From Syngnathus acus (taxonomy: Eukaryota; Chordata; Actinopteri; Syngnathiformes; Syngnathidae): a DNA stretch of 64,000 bases. How positions within the stretch are numbered: the first letter of the stretch is position 1; the number at the start of each line of letters is the position of its first letter. A program made the translations under genes and the position numbers. The stretch covers positions 23,378,193 through 23,442,192 of the forward strand of contig NC_051088.1 in NCBI RefSeq assembly GCF_901709675.1, given 5' to 3'. Below the pieces are notes generated by a model, which was not told the origin of the DNA, did not search any database, and was given only the letters and a program-made list of their open reading frames with translations. Below are positions 9,579-21,324 of this stretch, piece by piece.

Positions 9579-11952
9579 GTGCGTTGTCCAGTAGTTCTTC
9601 AACTTGGAGGCCAGAATTGGGGAACTTGCAGAAAGCAATTTGCTGAGTTGTTTTTACTTATATGTTTATATTGGAGGGCAATACAAGGAATAATTAGGTC
9701 GGCAAACTTCTTTTTTTTATGTGAAATATAAGAAAGAATTTTCAAAACAGCAAAACTTAAAATTCTATTCCTTTGTTGCCTTGAAGTTTTTGAATTTTTC
9801 CAATTATTTTTAATTTTTTACAGTGCATGCGCGGCATCCTAATAATAATAATATGAAAGTGAATAGAAATGTGACTTTTTTGTCACACCTGTTGCTGACA
9901 GAAACTTATGTTTTGTTCACATGCTGGGAAAAAAGTCAAGTAAATCATTCCTGAAAAATAAACGTGAGCCGTGGTGTCACCTTTGACACCCTTCAGACGT
10001 TTCTGTCAAGAACGGTTGCATCAGTGCTTTGAGCGGCTTCCAGCTTCCAGCCCGAACGGACCCAGCCAATAACTGACTGCCTGTGTGCATCTTGAGAAAC
10101 GTCTGCTCTCCACATCACTAGAACGAGTCGTGAACGTGCACTCGCACCTGGCACGTGTGCGTGCATTAAGATGTGCATCCAAGTGTGAAGCTTTATGATT
10201 ATCTCGGGTTCTCAGTGTCACTCTCAATCGGCTCCGCTCAGAGTTCACAAAGTTCACTCTTGAATAATTGCTCTAATCTTCTTCACTTAACTGTCAATCA
10301 GCATGTAAACTGTACCTGTAGGCTACTGTGCATGTCTGTCCCGCAGATGAGACTGTTCATTTATTTTGGTCGCTGACCAGACGTTGTGGTGTCCGTTATT
10401 AGGTGTGTGAAAAACAAAGCTCAAAATATGCGGTCTCGCATTGCAGTTTTCCATGCAAATTTAAAATGTTTCACGACATCAAAAGAAATGTAATTGCAAA
10501 ACTGAGAATCAACCACCGAGACAGTCCCAAAAAAGTTTTGCTAGGCTGGCCACACACTTGCAGAGGTCGAGGCTTGAGTAGCTCAGCGCTACAAGTAGCA
10601 ACAAGCTTCAGCTGGCTTCTGTGGCTCAACACGTCACTAATCATCGCTGCCGAGAAAAAGCTACACTGTTCTGACAAATATCCCTCTCACAAAGGGATGA
10701 CGGAGAAGCCATGCTAATTAACACTGCTAGCGCGTTGAATACTGGAATTAAGGGTCTGGGGGAGTCTACTTTTCACAGACAAGATTGCTGTTATACTATA
10801 TATACACATATATACTATATGAAAGCAAATTTTTCATTTGTTGTCATATTCGTATACTTTAATAAAATCCTTGCTTCAGGTCCCTTGGATTAAATTAACC
10901 TGAAAAAGAAAATCCTCAATTTGAATAGCTTTTCTGTCAGAATGCCTTGTATTTTTCTTTCGTGGGGCACAGAAAATGATTTGGTGGACCGCATCTGGCC
11001 CCCAGGCCTGGACTTTGACACCCAGGAGTGAACAATTGTTCTTAATATTCTAATTGGCCACTGGGAGGATCAGTGTGAGTCCAGATGAGCAACACAGAAG
11101 AAAAGCCCAACTTGCAAATTCCGAGGTCCAATGTCATCCTAATTCTATCAGTCCTGCATTGTGCCACTTGTTGCAGATGATCTGGTGATGTCCAAGTCCA
11201 GTTTGTTCTTCCTGATCTCCAATGAGGGCAACCAGAACCTGGACGTGATACAGGCCACCCTCTGGCTCTACTTCAAGTTGCTTCCACCGCCCGTCGAGGT
11301 GCGCTCGCGGCGGAAAGTGACGGTGAAGGTGTACTACCAGGAACCGGGCCTGAGCAGCAAGTGGAACCTGGTGGAGAAGTGCGTGGAGCTGAAACGAAGC
11401 GGGTGGCACACCTTCACGCTGACCCAGGCCGTGCGCTTGGTGTTCGAGCAGGGCGAGCGGCGGCAGAACCTGGACGTGCGCTGCGACGGATGCGAGGCGG
11501 CGGGCGTGGCGCCCGTCCTCCTCAACCGCAACGACGAGTCGCACCGGCCTTTTCTGGTGCTGCAGGCCCGGCAGGTGGACGCCAAGCATCGCATTCGGAA
11601 GCGAGGACTGGAATGCGACGGCAGCGGCGGTCTGTGCTGCCGCCAGCAGTTCTACATCGACTTCCGACTCATAGGCTGGAACGACTGGATCATCGCGCCG
11701 TCCGGTTACTTCGGGAACTACTGTGAAGGGAAGTGTCCCGCTTACATGGCGGGCGTCCCCGGCTCGGCGTCGTCTTTCCACACGGCGGTGGTGAACCAGT
11801 ACCGCATGCGAGGGATGAGCCCGGGTTCCATGAACTCCTGCTGCATCCCGACCAGGCTGAGCACCATGTCCATGCTGTATTTTGACGACGAGTACAACAT
11901 TGTCAAACGAGACGTTCCCAACATGATCGTGGAGGAGTGCGGCTGCGCTTGA
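9173..11952 (+). CDS. inhbb: Inhibin beta-B chain / activin B precursor (complete, 2 coding exons)
   Basis: The exons 9173-9578 and 11177-11952 join in phase 1 to give 393 aa (human INHBB about 407). Seen: an N-terminal signal peptide (about residues 1-23), a CxxC (Cys40, Cys43), the prodomain with a glycosylation sequon in [10 protein letters not shown] (Asn80), the furin site RIRKR (274-278), and a 115-aa mature chain starting GLECDG with nine cysteines and ending EECGCA. The mature part is almost identical to human INHBB, including [13 protein letters not shown] and [16 protein letters not shown]. The product is a secreted TGF-beta ligand subunit that dimerises as activin B or with inhibin alpha, and signals through type II activin receptors to SMAD2/3. 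It sits next to gli2 as in mammals. Confidence 0.97.
9579..11176 (+). other. inhbb: inhbb intron 1
   Basis: A 1.6 kb intron with donor GTGCGT and acceptor ttgttgcag. It contains a degraded fragment of the hAT-like family at about 10955-11027. No other feature is recognised. Confidence 0.9.
10955..11027 (+). mobile_element. hAT-like element, end fragment
   Basis: The fragment GGACCGCATCTGGCCCCCAG and the end CTTTGACACCC match the 3' terminal part of the complete copy at 6674-7004. The rest of the element is missing or unrecognisable. Confidence 0.65.
11177..11952 (+). CDS. inhbb: inhbb coding exon 2 (rest of prodomain and mature activin B subunit)
   Basis: It begins [20 protein letters not shown] after completing the split Asp codon, and carries the furin site. 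The mature chain is encoded by 11605-11949, followed by TGA. The minus-strand open frame over this exon is a shadow of the strong codon bias. Confidence 0.97.
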
Positions 11953-13200
11953 GCTCGGAACCAGGTGGAGCGTCTGGAGAAGTGCACGCTCTCACGTGCA
12001 CTTGCGTATAAGCTTGTACATATATTTATGTTTGTTCATGCGCAGTGGTACCTTGACTTACGAGCGCCCCTAAAAATACAAAGTGGCTGTTTTAGAACAA
12101 TTGTATTGTCAAAGGGGCGGTTTTAAAGTTTTAAATTGCCCTACTGTAATTATTTATTCATGGTATTTATCAATTGTATTAATTATTTTTCAAACAACTA
12201 AAATGTTGGAGCCAACCCCTTTTTTTTTTTATAGGCAGGTTATTTTTTCCCCTCAGCGTCAATTATAGAAACATTTTTGCTATAATTATTAATAGCTGTA
12301 TAACCTGAAGACAGAGCTTGTGATGTCACTCACAAGGCCACGCCCCTTAAAGAAGACACAAATACCACATGTGTGTTTTGGCTGAATTCACACAACCAGT
12401 TCACTTCTTTTACATTCTCCATGTTTTCATATTTATCTTTTACAATGCACTCCTATTTTTATTTTATTTTTTAAAGTGTTTCCTAAGTCAAGGTACCACT
12501 GTATTTGCATGGTTGTACGCTGGGAGTTGACCTCTGTGACCTCACAGCCAATTTTCAAATCACAAACTCACGCTGAGGCTCAGCTCCTCACACGGTTAAG
12601 AGCACTTGCGGATTGAAATGCCTCCAGTGAGCATTAGGTGGCGCCTCACCAGTCCAAGACACAAGTGCCACACAAGCTATGCAACATATTGAGCACACAG
12701 CAGACAAGCTGAACGCCAGCAACAAACTATCACTATCGGCAATACTTGAAACGTACGCACGGTGAGTAGTTCCATTGCTTTATCGCTCTCTAGTTTGCTC
12801 GACTTGCTCTGCGGAACGTTCGGCATGGTCACGCCTCTCTGGCCCCTCCCATTCGCAACCCCTCCCATTCACCGTTATTCGATTATTTGCACTGAGGAGC
12901 TGAAAAGCTGCCAACACGGGACATCAAATTTAAAGTTATTTTTCTAAAACTGCGTTCAAGGAACCAAAGAGGTACTGTCTGTATTTGAGTGTTGTCATAA
13001 GAGGCCTAAAAACACTGTCATGTGGATCATCACCATCTTCATCTCTGCCTTGAAGATGTTGTGTTTTTTTTTTTAATACACTTTTTACTAGCTCAATTTC
13101 TTAGATTCATTTAGACTGAAGCACACATGGTCCGTGTACAGTAACATTTCAATGTTTTCGTCATGGTGACTGTTGCAAAAAAATAAATGTCTTATTATTA
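11953..13200 (+). other. inhbb: inhbb 3' UTR (probable)
   Basis: The first convincing AATAAA after the stop codon is at 13182-13187, implying a 3' UTR of about 1.2 kb. It would include the inverted-repeat element at 12043-12501. An earlier, non-canonical poly(A) site cannot be excluded. Confidence 0.5.
12043..12501. mobile_element. MITE with CAGTGGTACCTTGACTTA termini
   Basis: The left end CAGTGGTACCTTGACTTACG (12043) and the right end TAAGTCAAGGTACCACTG (ending 12501) are inverted repeats of about 18 bases. The inside is AT-rich and non-coding. Target duplication is not evident. It lies inside the probable inhbb 3' UTR. Confidence 0.75.
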
Positions 13201-13676
13201 AATGAAATGAGTGGTTTGAGGTTCTTGGGTCATGTGACTAAGACATGCTTCTACAAAAAGCTTGAGTGGAATGTTGGGATGGTTTGCGGTTTTCCCAGCA
13301 GCCATCAGAAGACCCTCAGGCGTCAATGTGGGTGAAGCGATTGATCCTGTTTATGTGAAAGGCAATCGAGTTCGAAAGAAAACATTCAAGACAGCTGGCG
13401 GTGTTGGCACGTGCAACAACAACAGCTAACACCGGCAAATGCCAAAAGAACATTGAAGCCGGTTAAAAGCTATCATAATCCTTGATGATGCCACACGGCA
13501 AACCGAGTTGTTACGTGTATTGTCAGTTCTCTCGAGCAGTGTTTCCCAACCTTTTTCATTCACGGCACACCTTTTTATTGGAAAAAATCACCACCAACAA
13601 AAATCTGTTACACCAGCTTCGATATTAAAATCTGTTATATTACAACAAAAGACGTCAAGTTCTATTCCTATATATC
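13200..13676. other. Spacer downstream of inhbb
   Basis: No gene is seen. At about 13537 the words CAGTGTTTCCCAACC and CACGGCACACC resemble the end of another common fish hAT-like repeat, which runs into the element at 13677. Confidence 0.35.
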
Positions 13677-13999
13677 ACAGGTGTCAAACTCAAGGCCCGG
13701 GGGCCAGATACGGCCCGCCACATCATTTTATGTGGCCCGCGAAGGCAAATTGTGCATCAAATTCGTGTCATTACTAGAATTGCAAATTGTCTTCACTTTT
13801 AATATCTTTTTTTAAAAATATTTGACCAGTTTTTACATGTCTGATTTGAAAACGAGTTATTTGTCAGTTTGTTTTGTAGCTTTTACTGTATCCAATATGA
13901 GGTGCTCATACATTTATTTGGGTTGACAGTCATAATGGCCCTCCGAAAGAAGCTATGACTACAATGCGGCCCACGAAAAAAAATTGTTTGACACCCCTG
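13677..13999 (-). mobile_element. hAT-like non-autonomous transposon, near-complete copy
   Basis: It begins CACAGGTGTCAAACTCAAGG and ends TTTGACACCCCTG, the reverse orientation of the copy at 6674-7004, with matching internal sequence (GTCATTACTAGAATTGCAAA). The flanking octamers (ctatatat and ctctagag) match only partly, suggesting an older insertion. Confidence 0.8.
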
Positions 14000-14960
14000 C
14001 TCTAGAGCATTAACGTGTGTGATGGTCCTGGTGGAGTAATTGAGTTTGGAGAGTTCAGGAAGAGAACATGCAATAAATAAAATATCTGTCTGACGTGAAC
14101 AAGTTAGCGAGGTCTGCTAGCTAAGACCACACACTCGCATTATAATTATCGTATTGACCTTCTCAAAATGTCAATTTTATCATTTTTATTGCAGGCCAGA
14201 GTTGTTTTTGAAGCATCGACGGAGCTTGCAAAACAATTTTTTAAATTTTTTTTACAAACCCAAATTTTTTCCTGAGAACCTTGATTAGATATTCATTGTA
14301 TGGTCCCTACCATTGACAGGTGTAAATTCAGGGAAAAATCCAAAAAGTCAATTGTGTCACTTATTAAATTGAGTACGTTTTCATTTTTTGATCACATTTT
14401 ATTTTGTTTAAAAACAATACAGTGCTAATCTAATTAAAAAATATTGTTCAATTAAAAAATAAAAATTCTTTGGTGGCTGTCCGTAAACAGATGAAAGGCA
14501 TTTTGAATATTTAGAAGATTCATGTTTCCACCCATATTAAAAAAACATACATATTAGCTTCTTTAAAGACAAAAGTGCCCATAAAGTGCCCATAGGTGCA
14601 CTGCCTGGCGAACAGTCGAGCTTCTCTCGCCCAAAGACAGTTGGGAAAGTCTCCAGCTCACCCGCGACCCAAACGAGGACAAAGGCTCAAGAAAATTCAT
14701 GGACGTTGCTCGGTGTTTGGAGGTGAGGAATGTTAGTGGGAGGAACCTCAGCGAAATCAGGAGGCTGCACTAAGTTGGGGCAAGCAAGTGCAGAGACGTG
14801 TTTTAACACCATGCTACGGTTTTCCCAGAACGCGAGGAAAGGCGCCGCACAAGACTGACGGGTTGATTTGATTTATGCATCATACTCGTGTGACAGGTGA
14901 CTAAGCCACAAGCGTAAACCGCACGTTTCAAAATTTACAGTTCAGGTCGACACCCTAACC
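14000..14960. other. Intergenic, no feature
   Basis: AT-rich non-coding sequence with short homopolymers; nothing recognisable. Confidence 0.4.
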
Positions 14961-15151
14961 CACAGGTGTCAAACTCAAGGCCCGGGGGCCAGATACGGCC
15001 CGCCACATCATTTTATATGGTCCGTGAAGACAAATTGTGCATCAAATTCGTGTCATTACTAGAATTGCAAATTTTAATATAATATATATATATATATAAT
15101 ATATAATATAATATAATGCGGCCCGCGAAAAAAATGAGTTTGACACCCCTG
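14961..15151 (-). mobile_element. hAT-like element, internally deleted copy with TA expansion
   Basis: Both ends of the family are present (CACAGGTGTCAAACTCAAGG and GTTTGACACCCCTG). The interior is shortened and replaced from about 15073 by a TATA-rich microsatellite, so the copy is 191 bases instead of about 330. Confidence 0.75.
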
Positions 15152-17894
15152 CCTACTGATTGTTCAAAAGTTGAATTAGCAAACAAACACGCACACATAG
15201 TAAGAGTCAATGCAGTACAAAGCAGCAAAATTCCTAAGCTAGTACGCCTGTATATGTAACATAAAAATTTTTCTAGTCACATTTTGATAGATATGAAAAA
15301 AAAGGCATGCAGAAATAGCTCCCTCGCCCCCCCTTTTTTTTTTTTTTTTAATGAATCAAGGGGCCACTTAGAAGTACGCCTTGTTCTAGTCTATCAAACA
15401 AGATTAAAAATTTTCCACCTTCTTCAATAATTTAGCACATAATGGCGGGCCCTACCATAAAACAAATCCCATCAGTTTAAAAATCCAAGAAAAAGAAACA
15501 AGTAACATTGGGCTATTTTATAACACAAAAATGTTGTTAAGCCCATTATCTCATTATCCCAATGAGAATTTAAATGGTTGTAGCCTGGCAACATGAACAA
15601 AACACCCCTACGGCTTGCCCAAACATGGTACAACCTGCTCCTCTTTGCTTTAAAAAGCCATTAGTGGTTTGCTATTTGGACCAAGGGAATCAGAACAGTC
15701 CTGGTCCAATCACAGCATGATTGCAGGCACAAACGTGGCACAGCATCAAGCCGTAAACCGCCACGAGAGCGGCTCACACGTGCTCATTCTGGAGGAGATT
15801 CCACGCATACAAAACGAGGATGGAACGGAAGGACTAGTTCATGCGGAGAGAGGAAGGATGTTGTGCGTCAGCGCAATCAGTTCTCCTTAGTAAGCTGAAA
15901 ATATTTGCAGGTGTCCAGAAGGAACACTGGAATGGAATGTGCCACAGGTTCAGCAGACAACAAGTCAAGTCAAATAATAAACACATTTGAATTAATACAT
16001 TGGAATGAATCGAGTTCATGTTGTACCTTCACAGAAGTGTCCATTTGGATAAAATACCAATAATTAAATAAAGCAGTGAATTCAGGCCTTCATCTTGAAT
16101 TCCTTTCTGATAATATATAAATAGTATTAATAATAATAAATAATAATAAAAATAATTTAAAAAATAAATATAAACAATAGAAAATAAATATAAATAATAA
16201 AACATAAATAAAAATAATTATAAAAAAACACAACTTCTGGAAAAAGGCAGACTAGATCATCCAACTGGTTGTCAGAGCGCATTTGGTATAGTGAGAGACC
16301 AAGATGGACTCTCACTTAAGCTCACGCTGACCAACAGCCAAAACATTTTATTTGCATAAGTTCAAGTTCAATAAGCTAGTTGCACACACGCACACACACT
16401 GAAGCAGCTTTGACAACAACTCATTTATACAGCACTTGAAAAAATACCGCAGCTGCATGCAAAGTGCTTTACATCAAGTCAAAATCAGACATATAAAACG
16501 ATAAACACCGCAAAACACACAGTCCGAGCTTAGACTGGGCCACTAAAAAAAAAAAAAAACTTTCTTCTGGTGAAGCTTATTTCGCATGATTTTTTTGGGG
16601 GGGGTTGTTAAATTCTTTGTCTTTGGCTCTCTGGCAAAAATGGGCTTGTCTTTGGAACTTATCACAACAACATTCCATCCTACTTCCATCTACTTGACTA
16701 AAGCTATGCTTCGTATAACACAATACAGTATACTTTGCAAGAAAAAGTTCGCCTTGCCACCTTCCCACAAATATGAAAAATAAGGGAGATTGTTGTTTCA
16801 TAATGGACACAACCTGCACTTGCCAGAAATTCCTGCAGCTCCTTTTGTGTTTTTTCCATTTCCAACAAACATTAGTCATTAGTAACATCACTACTTTTTT
16901 AAATTTTCTCCGCTTCCTGATGAATAGCTTGCTCCATCCAATTCCCTGGAAAACATTTTGTAGCATTCTACATGTTATTAATGGCATCCAGCTGATTTTT
17001 GGGGATGCTCACTTCTGCAAGATGCAACTAAAAAAACCCCATCTTGTCTTTATTTGGGGTTCATCAATCAGGCTCAATTTTTTTGACCATGAGTTTGAAT
17101 GTGATTGGTCAAATCCGTGTATGGACAATTCGAAGAGGGTGTGCCCACTTTTGCAACTGCATTATAATCATAAACTATGGCTTCTCATTTTCATCCAGAA
17201 AGATTTTATATTTCAATGAATTGTTTCCATGCATATTAACAGCTCAGATTTTTTATTTTTTATTTCCAAAACCAAAACAATCGAACATTTTTGTTGTGTG
17301 TGGACTTTCTCGAATGTATGCGCATCTGAGAGCCTCTAAGCATTTCAGGCAAGTGTAAACGCAAACGAAGCTCACATCAAGTTGACAGCAGCCCAAAAGC
17401 ACAAAGTTGTTGCCGCCACAGGATGAGTGGAATGTCTCAAAAGATAAGTGACAACTTGTACACAAACTTTACAGGCACATTACTTGACATGAGTATTAAT
17501 TTTTCTGATTACTCTTGACTTGACCTTTGGTTGAACGTTAAATAAAAACTTGGGGTTATATTGTTGTAGCGTTTTATTGTCTTGAATAGTTTTATGCTAT
17601 TAATTCAAACTGTATTTTATATTTCCGATTCTTACTTTTACGACTGTATGCAGCTGTGGATGTTTTGAAAGTGCTCTATAAGTGAAAGCTGAGTTGAGCT
17701 TTATTGAAAACAGACATTGGCGTTTTATATTCCTTACTTTGTTCAAATAGGCTTGTTAGTTTTCTCAACACACACAAAAAGTTTACAAAAAGTTGTAAAC
17801 AGAAAGGTGAGGTCAGACAAGGTTGAAAACTTGGAGATTCATGGGCTGGAAAAAAATAGGGAGACATGGCGTAACGCAAACCAACAGATTTGGT
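15152..17894. other. Intergenic: low complexity and old repeat fragments
   Basis: No gene is seen. There are poly(T) and poly(A) runs near 15335 and 16545, an AATAAT/AAATAA tract (16112-16230), and words such as AAAGTGCTTTACAT (near 16460) and GAAAGTGCTCTATAA (near 17668) that recur at the 3' ends of fish retroelements. Several weak open frames (for example 16577-16987 and 16773-17219) have no protein-like composition. Confidence 0.4.
16112..16230. repeat. AT-rich AATAAT/AAATAA simple repeat
   Basis: Imperfect runs of AAT, AATAAA and AAATAT units, almost free of G and C. Confidence 0.75.
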
Positions 17895-18200
17895 GAGATA
17901 GGTTGGATATAAAAAGTCTACACACCCCAATTGAAATGCCGTTATGAAAAATGAGAGCAAGCTAATCCAAACGATTACCTTTACAACTCAACAGTTTTTT
18001 GTAGAGGGGAAGTCAAATAGCTGCAATAATGTGGTTGCACAAGTGTGCACACCCTCATAACTGCTTTTAAAATGAACCAATCGCATTCTACCTTCTGTTG
18101 GGAGTGCTTTTCCCCGAACTTGAAATAAAATGATCTCTTCCTGACATTTTTGTATTGCTTTCTAGCAGAAGCCTGAAATATTATTGTAAAACTGACTTCC
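17895..18200. repeat. Dispersed repeat (AAAAGTCTACACACCCC family), copy 1
   Basis: The order of words GGATATAAAAAGTCTACACA, then TGCACAAGTGTGCACACCCT and ACCAATCGCAT is shared with a copy at about 19008-19260. This identifies a short interspersed family of unknown class. Confidence 0.55.
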
Positions 18201-18469
18201 GTTTGGACATACTTTTACCCATCACATGTTTTTTTGCGTTTGTTTGGGAATTTTTGTGATGTGAATTTAGTTTTTTTTACAGTGTACTTTAGGTGCGTAA
18301 TCTTGCTACATCTGTCCACAAGGGCTAGCTAGCGAGGATGAGAGCCTCGGAGGCTTGCAGGTGATGTTTCCTGTCCTGACTCCCGCTGAAGATGAAAATA
18401 ATCAACATGTGAAGGCGCTCCAGACCAGTCCAATTATCTGCGTTCCTTTGGGCCGACAGACGTTGAACC

Positions 18470-18610
18470 CCAAAGGAGATCCTCACTGCCTCATGAATAT
18501 TAATGAGCAGGAAAAACTGTGCATGTAAGCCTGATTAGAATTCACGGGGATGACGTGTGGCCCCGATGACTATTCATGAGAGGAAGCGTTTTCCTGCTGT
18601 CGACCCCCCC
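18470..18610. promoter_or_regulatory. Candidate conserved non-coding enhancer
   Basis: A compact block of balanced composition in an AT-rich spacer. It carries ATGAATATTAATGAG, ATTAGAATTC, GATGACGTGT and ACTATTCATGAG, i.e. paired POU/homeodomain-type cores and a CRE-like core. The call rests on composition and motif clustering only. Confidence 0.3.
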
Positions 18611-19007
18611 GAGTCCAGCACCTCCGGTAACAACTCCTTCATTCATACAAGCTGCCATCGTTTGTTACCTCATTAAACCCCACGCTCATCCCCAGTTGCG
18701 GGTCGGATTAGCGCGGATTCTGGGACGGGACAACAAACTGTAAGTGCACAGCACACTTTGTGGAATGTGTCGGACAACCCCCCGAGAAAAGTAGGACACG
18801 TACGTTTGTAAACAAGACAAAAGAGCCTTGGTCAACACATCCACTGGACAGATTGTTATCAAACTGTTTCTGTTTTGTTTCAGGTTTGAAAAACACATTC
18901 TCATGTCAGATAAGAGATCAGTTTGAAGCAGGCGGAATTGTTCAAGATGTCCATATGCAACATCCACCAGACCGGTACGTTTTTTGGGACACCCAGTATC
19001 TATATAA

Positions 19008-19260
19008 TTGGATATGAAAAGTCTCCACCCCTCGGTTAAAGAATTGATTTTGGTTTTAAATATAATAAAACTAAGATAAATCGTTTTAAAACTTCAAGAG
19101 TAAAAATAAACGATGCTAATTTGGTAGCACAAGTTTGGACACCCTGCTACAACTGCAACGTGGTTGTTTTCAGACCCAACCAATCACATTGCCTCACGTG
19201 AAATAACCCACCCCCCCCTAAACTGATTCTGCTCTCTAAGAGGGTCATCAGGGATGCTCA
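19008..19260. repeat. Dispersed repeat (AAAAGTCTACACACCCC family), copy 2
   Basis: It contains GGATATGAAAAGTCTCCACC, GCACAAGTTTGGACACCCTG and ACCCAACCAATCACATTGCC in the same order as the copy at 17895. Divergence between copies is clear. Confidence 0.5.
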
Positions 19261-19833
19261 GACATCCTAATTAGTGAGTTGATCAGCAGAGCGGATATTT
19301 GACAAATCAGTGAACAGCAAAGACAATAAAGTCTCAGAGCATGCGTTTCCTCAACTCGCGCGGATCTTTGAATTGGCGGGCATGTTACCTTCACAAGGCA
19401 GTGGAATGTTTTCGGAAACTTGATAGCATGGCGATATGGAACAACGCACACCGAAACCAGCAGACATTCAATATTCCTGTATTCATCGCCGTAGCTTCAG
19501 CCGTCTGTGTCTCGTCAGTCTTACCGCACTATTGGACACTTGACATTACTTTATGTTTGTCTTCTAAATGTATATTTTATTTTTGTAATAGTTTTAGAGT
19601 GGTTACAACTACTGGAGAAGAATTTATTGTGTTTTACCATCCATGTAGGCCAATAACCATGATTCTGATTCTGGACAGCTCATCTCTAAGTAGTGTTAAT
19701 TTTGTGAATAAAAACTAGATGAACATTTTTCACAAGACGAAAACTCGACTAGACAAGACTAAAAGCCTCCTTTTTTTAAAAAAGTTTGGTGATGGTTGTT
19801 TGTAACCTAAAATAAAATCATTGGCTATAATGT

Positions 19834-20008
19834 TGCAACAAACTGGCTAATGCTAGCTAGCGTACTAGCTTCTAGCATGTAGCGATAGTCGCCACTTGTT
19901 GATATAATTGTGTATGTACTTGAATTGCAACAAACTGGCTAATGCTAGCTACCGTACTAGCTCCTAGCATGTAGCACTTGTTGATATAATTGTGTGTGTA
20001 CTTGAATT
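19834..20008. repeat. Tandem duplication, unit about 93 bases
   Basis: GCAACAAACTGGCTAATGCT through TTGATATAATTGTGTATGTA is repeated starting at 19927, with a roughly 12-base deletion in the second copy. The unit is rich in the palindrome GCTAGC. Confidence 0.85.
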
Positions 20009-20439
20009 TGTTTAATTGAGAAACGTATACGGATTGGGCAACTACAGTTTGAGTTGAATCGTAAGTATAATTATAGAAGACAGAAGTATGAACCAATCTG
20101 AGACCTGGATGCAAACAAAAAACTGAAATGAACTAAAACAATTTATCTAGAAAAAATAAACTAAAATTATGCGGTATAATTCAAAGCAACTTTGACCTAC
20201 ATTTCATACATGAAATATGTGTATGAACATGAAAATGTTCAATTTCAACTGACAAAAAAGGGTGAAAAAATATTTTTGGGCTAAAATTAGACCAAATCGT
20301 TGACAGTTTTTGTTGACTAAAACTAGACGAGTAAAATCCTCGACTCACTAAAACTTGATCAAATGAAAAACAGGATGAAATGATCTAAATGTGCTAAAAA
20401 CTAACAAGCTCGATTCAAACTGGACTAAAACTGAAACAA

Positions 20440-21060
20440 AATTCAAAAATGGCTGATGAAATGAGTTAAGTCTCTGGGATTCCTGGAGCTCTGCTGCCTG
20501 CGGGAAACAAAAACCAGCTGCACGAATGCCATGAAAGGTAGCACTTCATAAGATAGCAGGTGAGACGCCTCTCGGCTCTCCCTAATGATGCAAATGCAAA
20601 TACCAAAACGTCCTTTGCGGTCAGTTTCCCGCAGCCGACCGGTTCCCATGTCAGACCCGCTCAGACGTACAGTCGTATGCAGGGTAGGCGGGCCGGAGCA
20701 GAGAGCTCAAACCCAGATTAAGTCGGAATGGCGAGGGAGGGAATCCGAATGGCAGCACGCCGCCAAGGCCGTTTTGTGCCGGGAATACCAAGCACCGGCT
20801 CGCCGCTTCCGAGACAATGAGACCCAAGGCGTGCGACGGCAACTTAATTTTCAAAGAGTGAGAGGCGAGCGCGGCCCTTCTCTTTCAGCGCCGAGCAACG
20901 GCCTCCGACAGCATAAAGACACATTGTGGAAGAGGCAGAAAGTGAACCGTCATGCGTGGGTCACCAAGCTGCGGCGTGACATAACGCCAAGCCTTCGCAA
21001 CCTCCGAGAAGACATCAGAGCGAGCTCCGGAGCGAGGTCAACGCTTGTGTGATGGACGTT
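20440..21060. promoter_or_regulatory. Candidate regulatory block, GC-balanced
   Basis: A GC-richer island in AT-rich spacer with an octamer (ATGCAAAT near 20588-20600). It carries an ATG-initiated open frame of 155 codons (20585-21052) that is highly basic, low in hydrophobic residues and matches no family I know. More likely a non-coding element than a gene. Confidence 0.25.
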
Positions 21061-21265
21061 TGCGCTTCTGCTGACATGGGTTCTCGTGCACGTGTCCGAA
21101 AGTTGCTCACGGAGCTCAGTGAGCGGACGCCGTGAAAGTCTTGTAGATGTTCCACTTGCAATTATTTGCAAGCTAAGTTGGTGTTGATGTGATGGAGGTG
21201 CAACAAAAAGTGGAGCTTTGTTTCAAGTTGGTACAACAAAGTGAGGGACAAGCGTGATTTGTATG

Positions 21266-21324
21266 GTGGGGGCGGTGGCGAGGGAGGGGGGGGGGGCGAG
21301 GGGGGGGCTAAACAGGGAGGGAGG
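21266..21324 (+). repeat. G-rich tract with quadruplex potential
   Basis: Many G-runs of three or more (GGTGGGGGCGGTGGC, then long G-runs) lie within 60 bases. Confidence 0.7.

Noticed and set aside
11134-11781. 215-codon minus-strand open frame, the longest minus-strand frame in the window
   Set aside because: It is antisense to the GC-rich inhbb exon 2 and is explained by codon bias on the other strand.
20585-21052. 155-codon ATG-initiated frame
   Set aside because: Strongly basic composition without hydrophobic core, no family resemblance, no splice context; more likely GC-balanced non-coding DNA.
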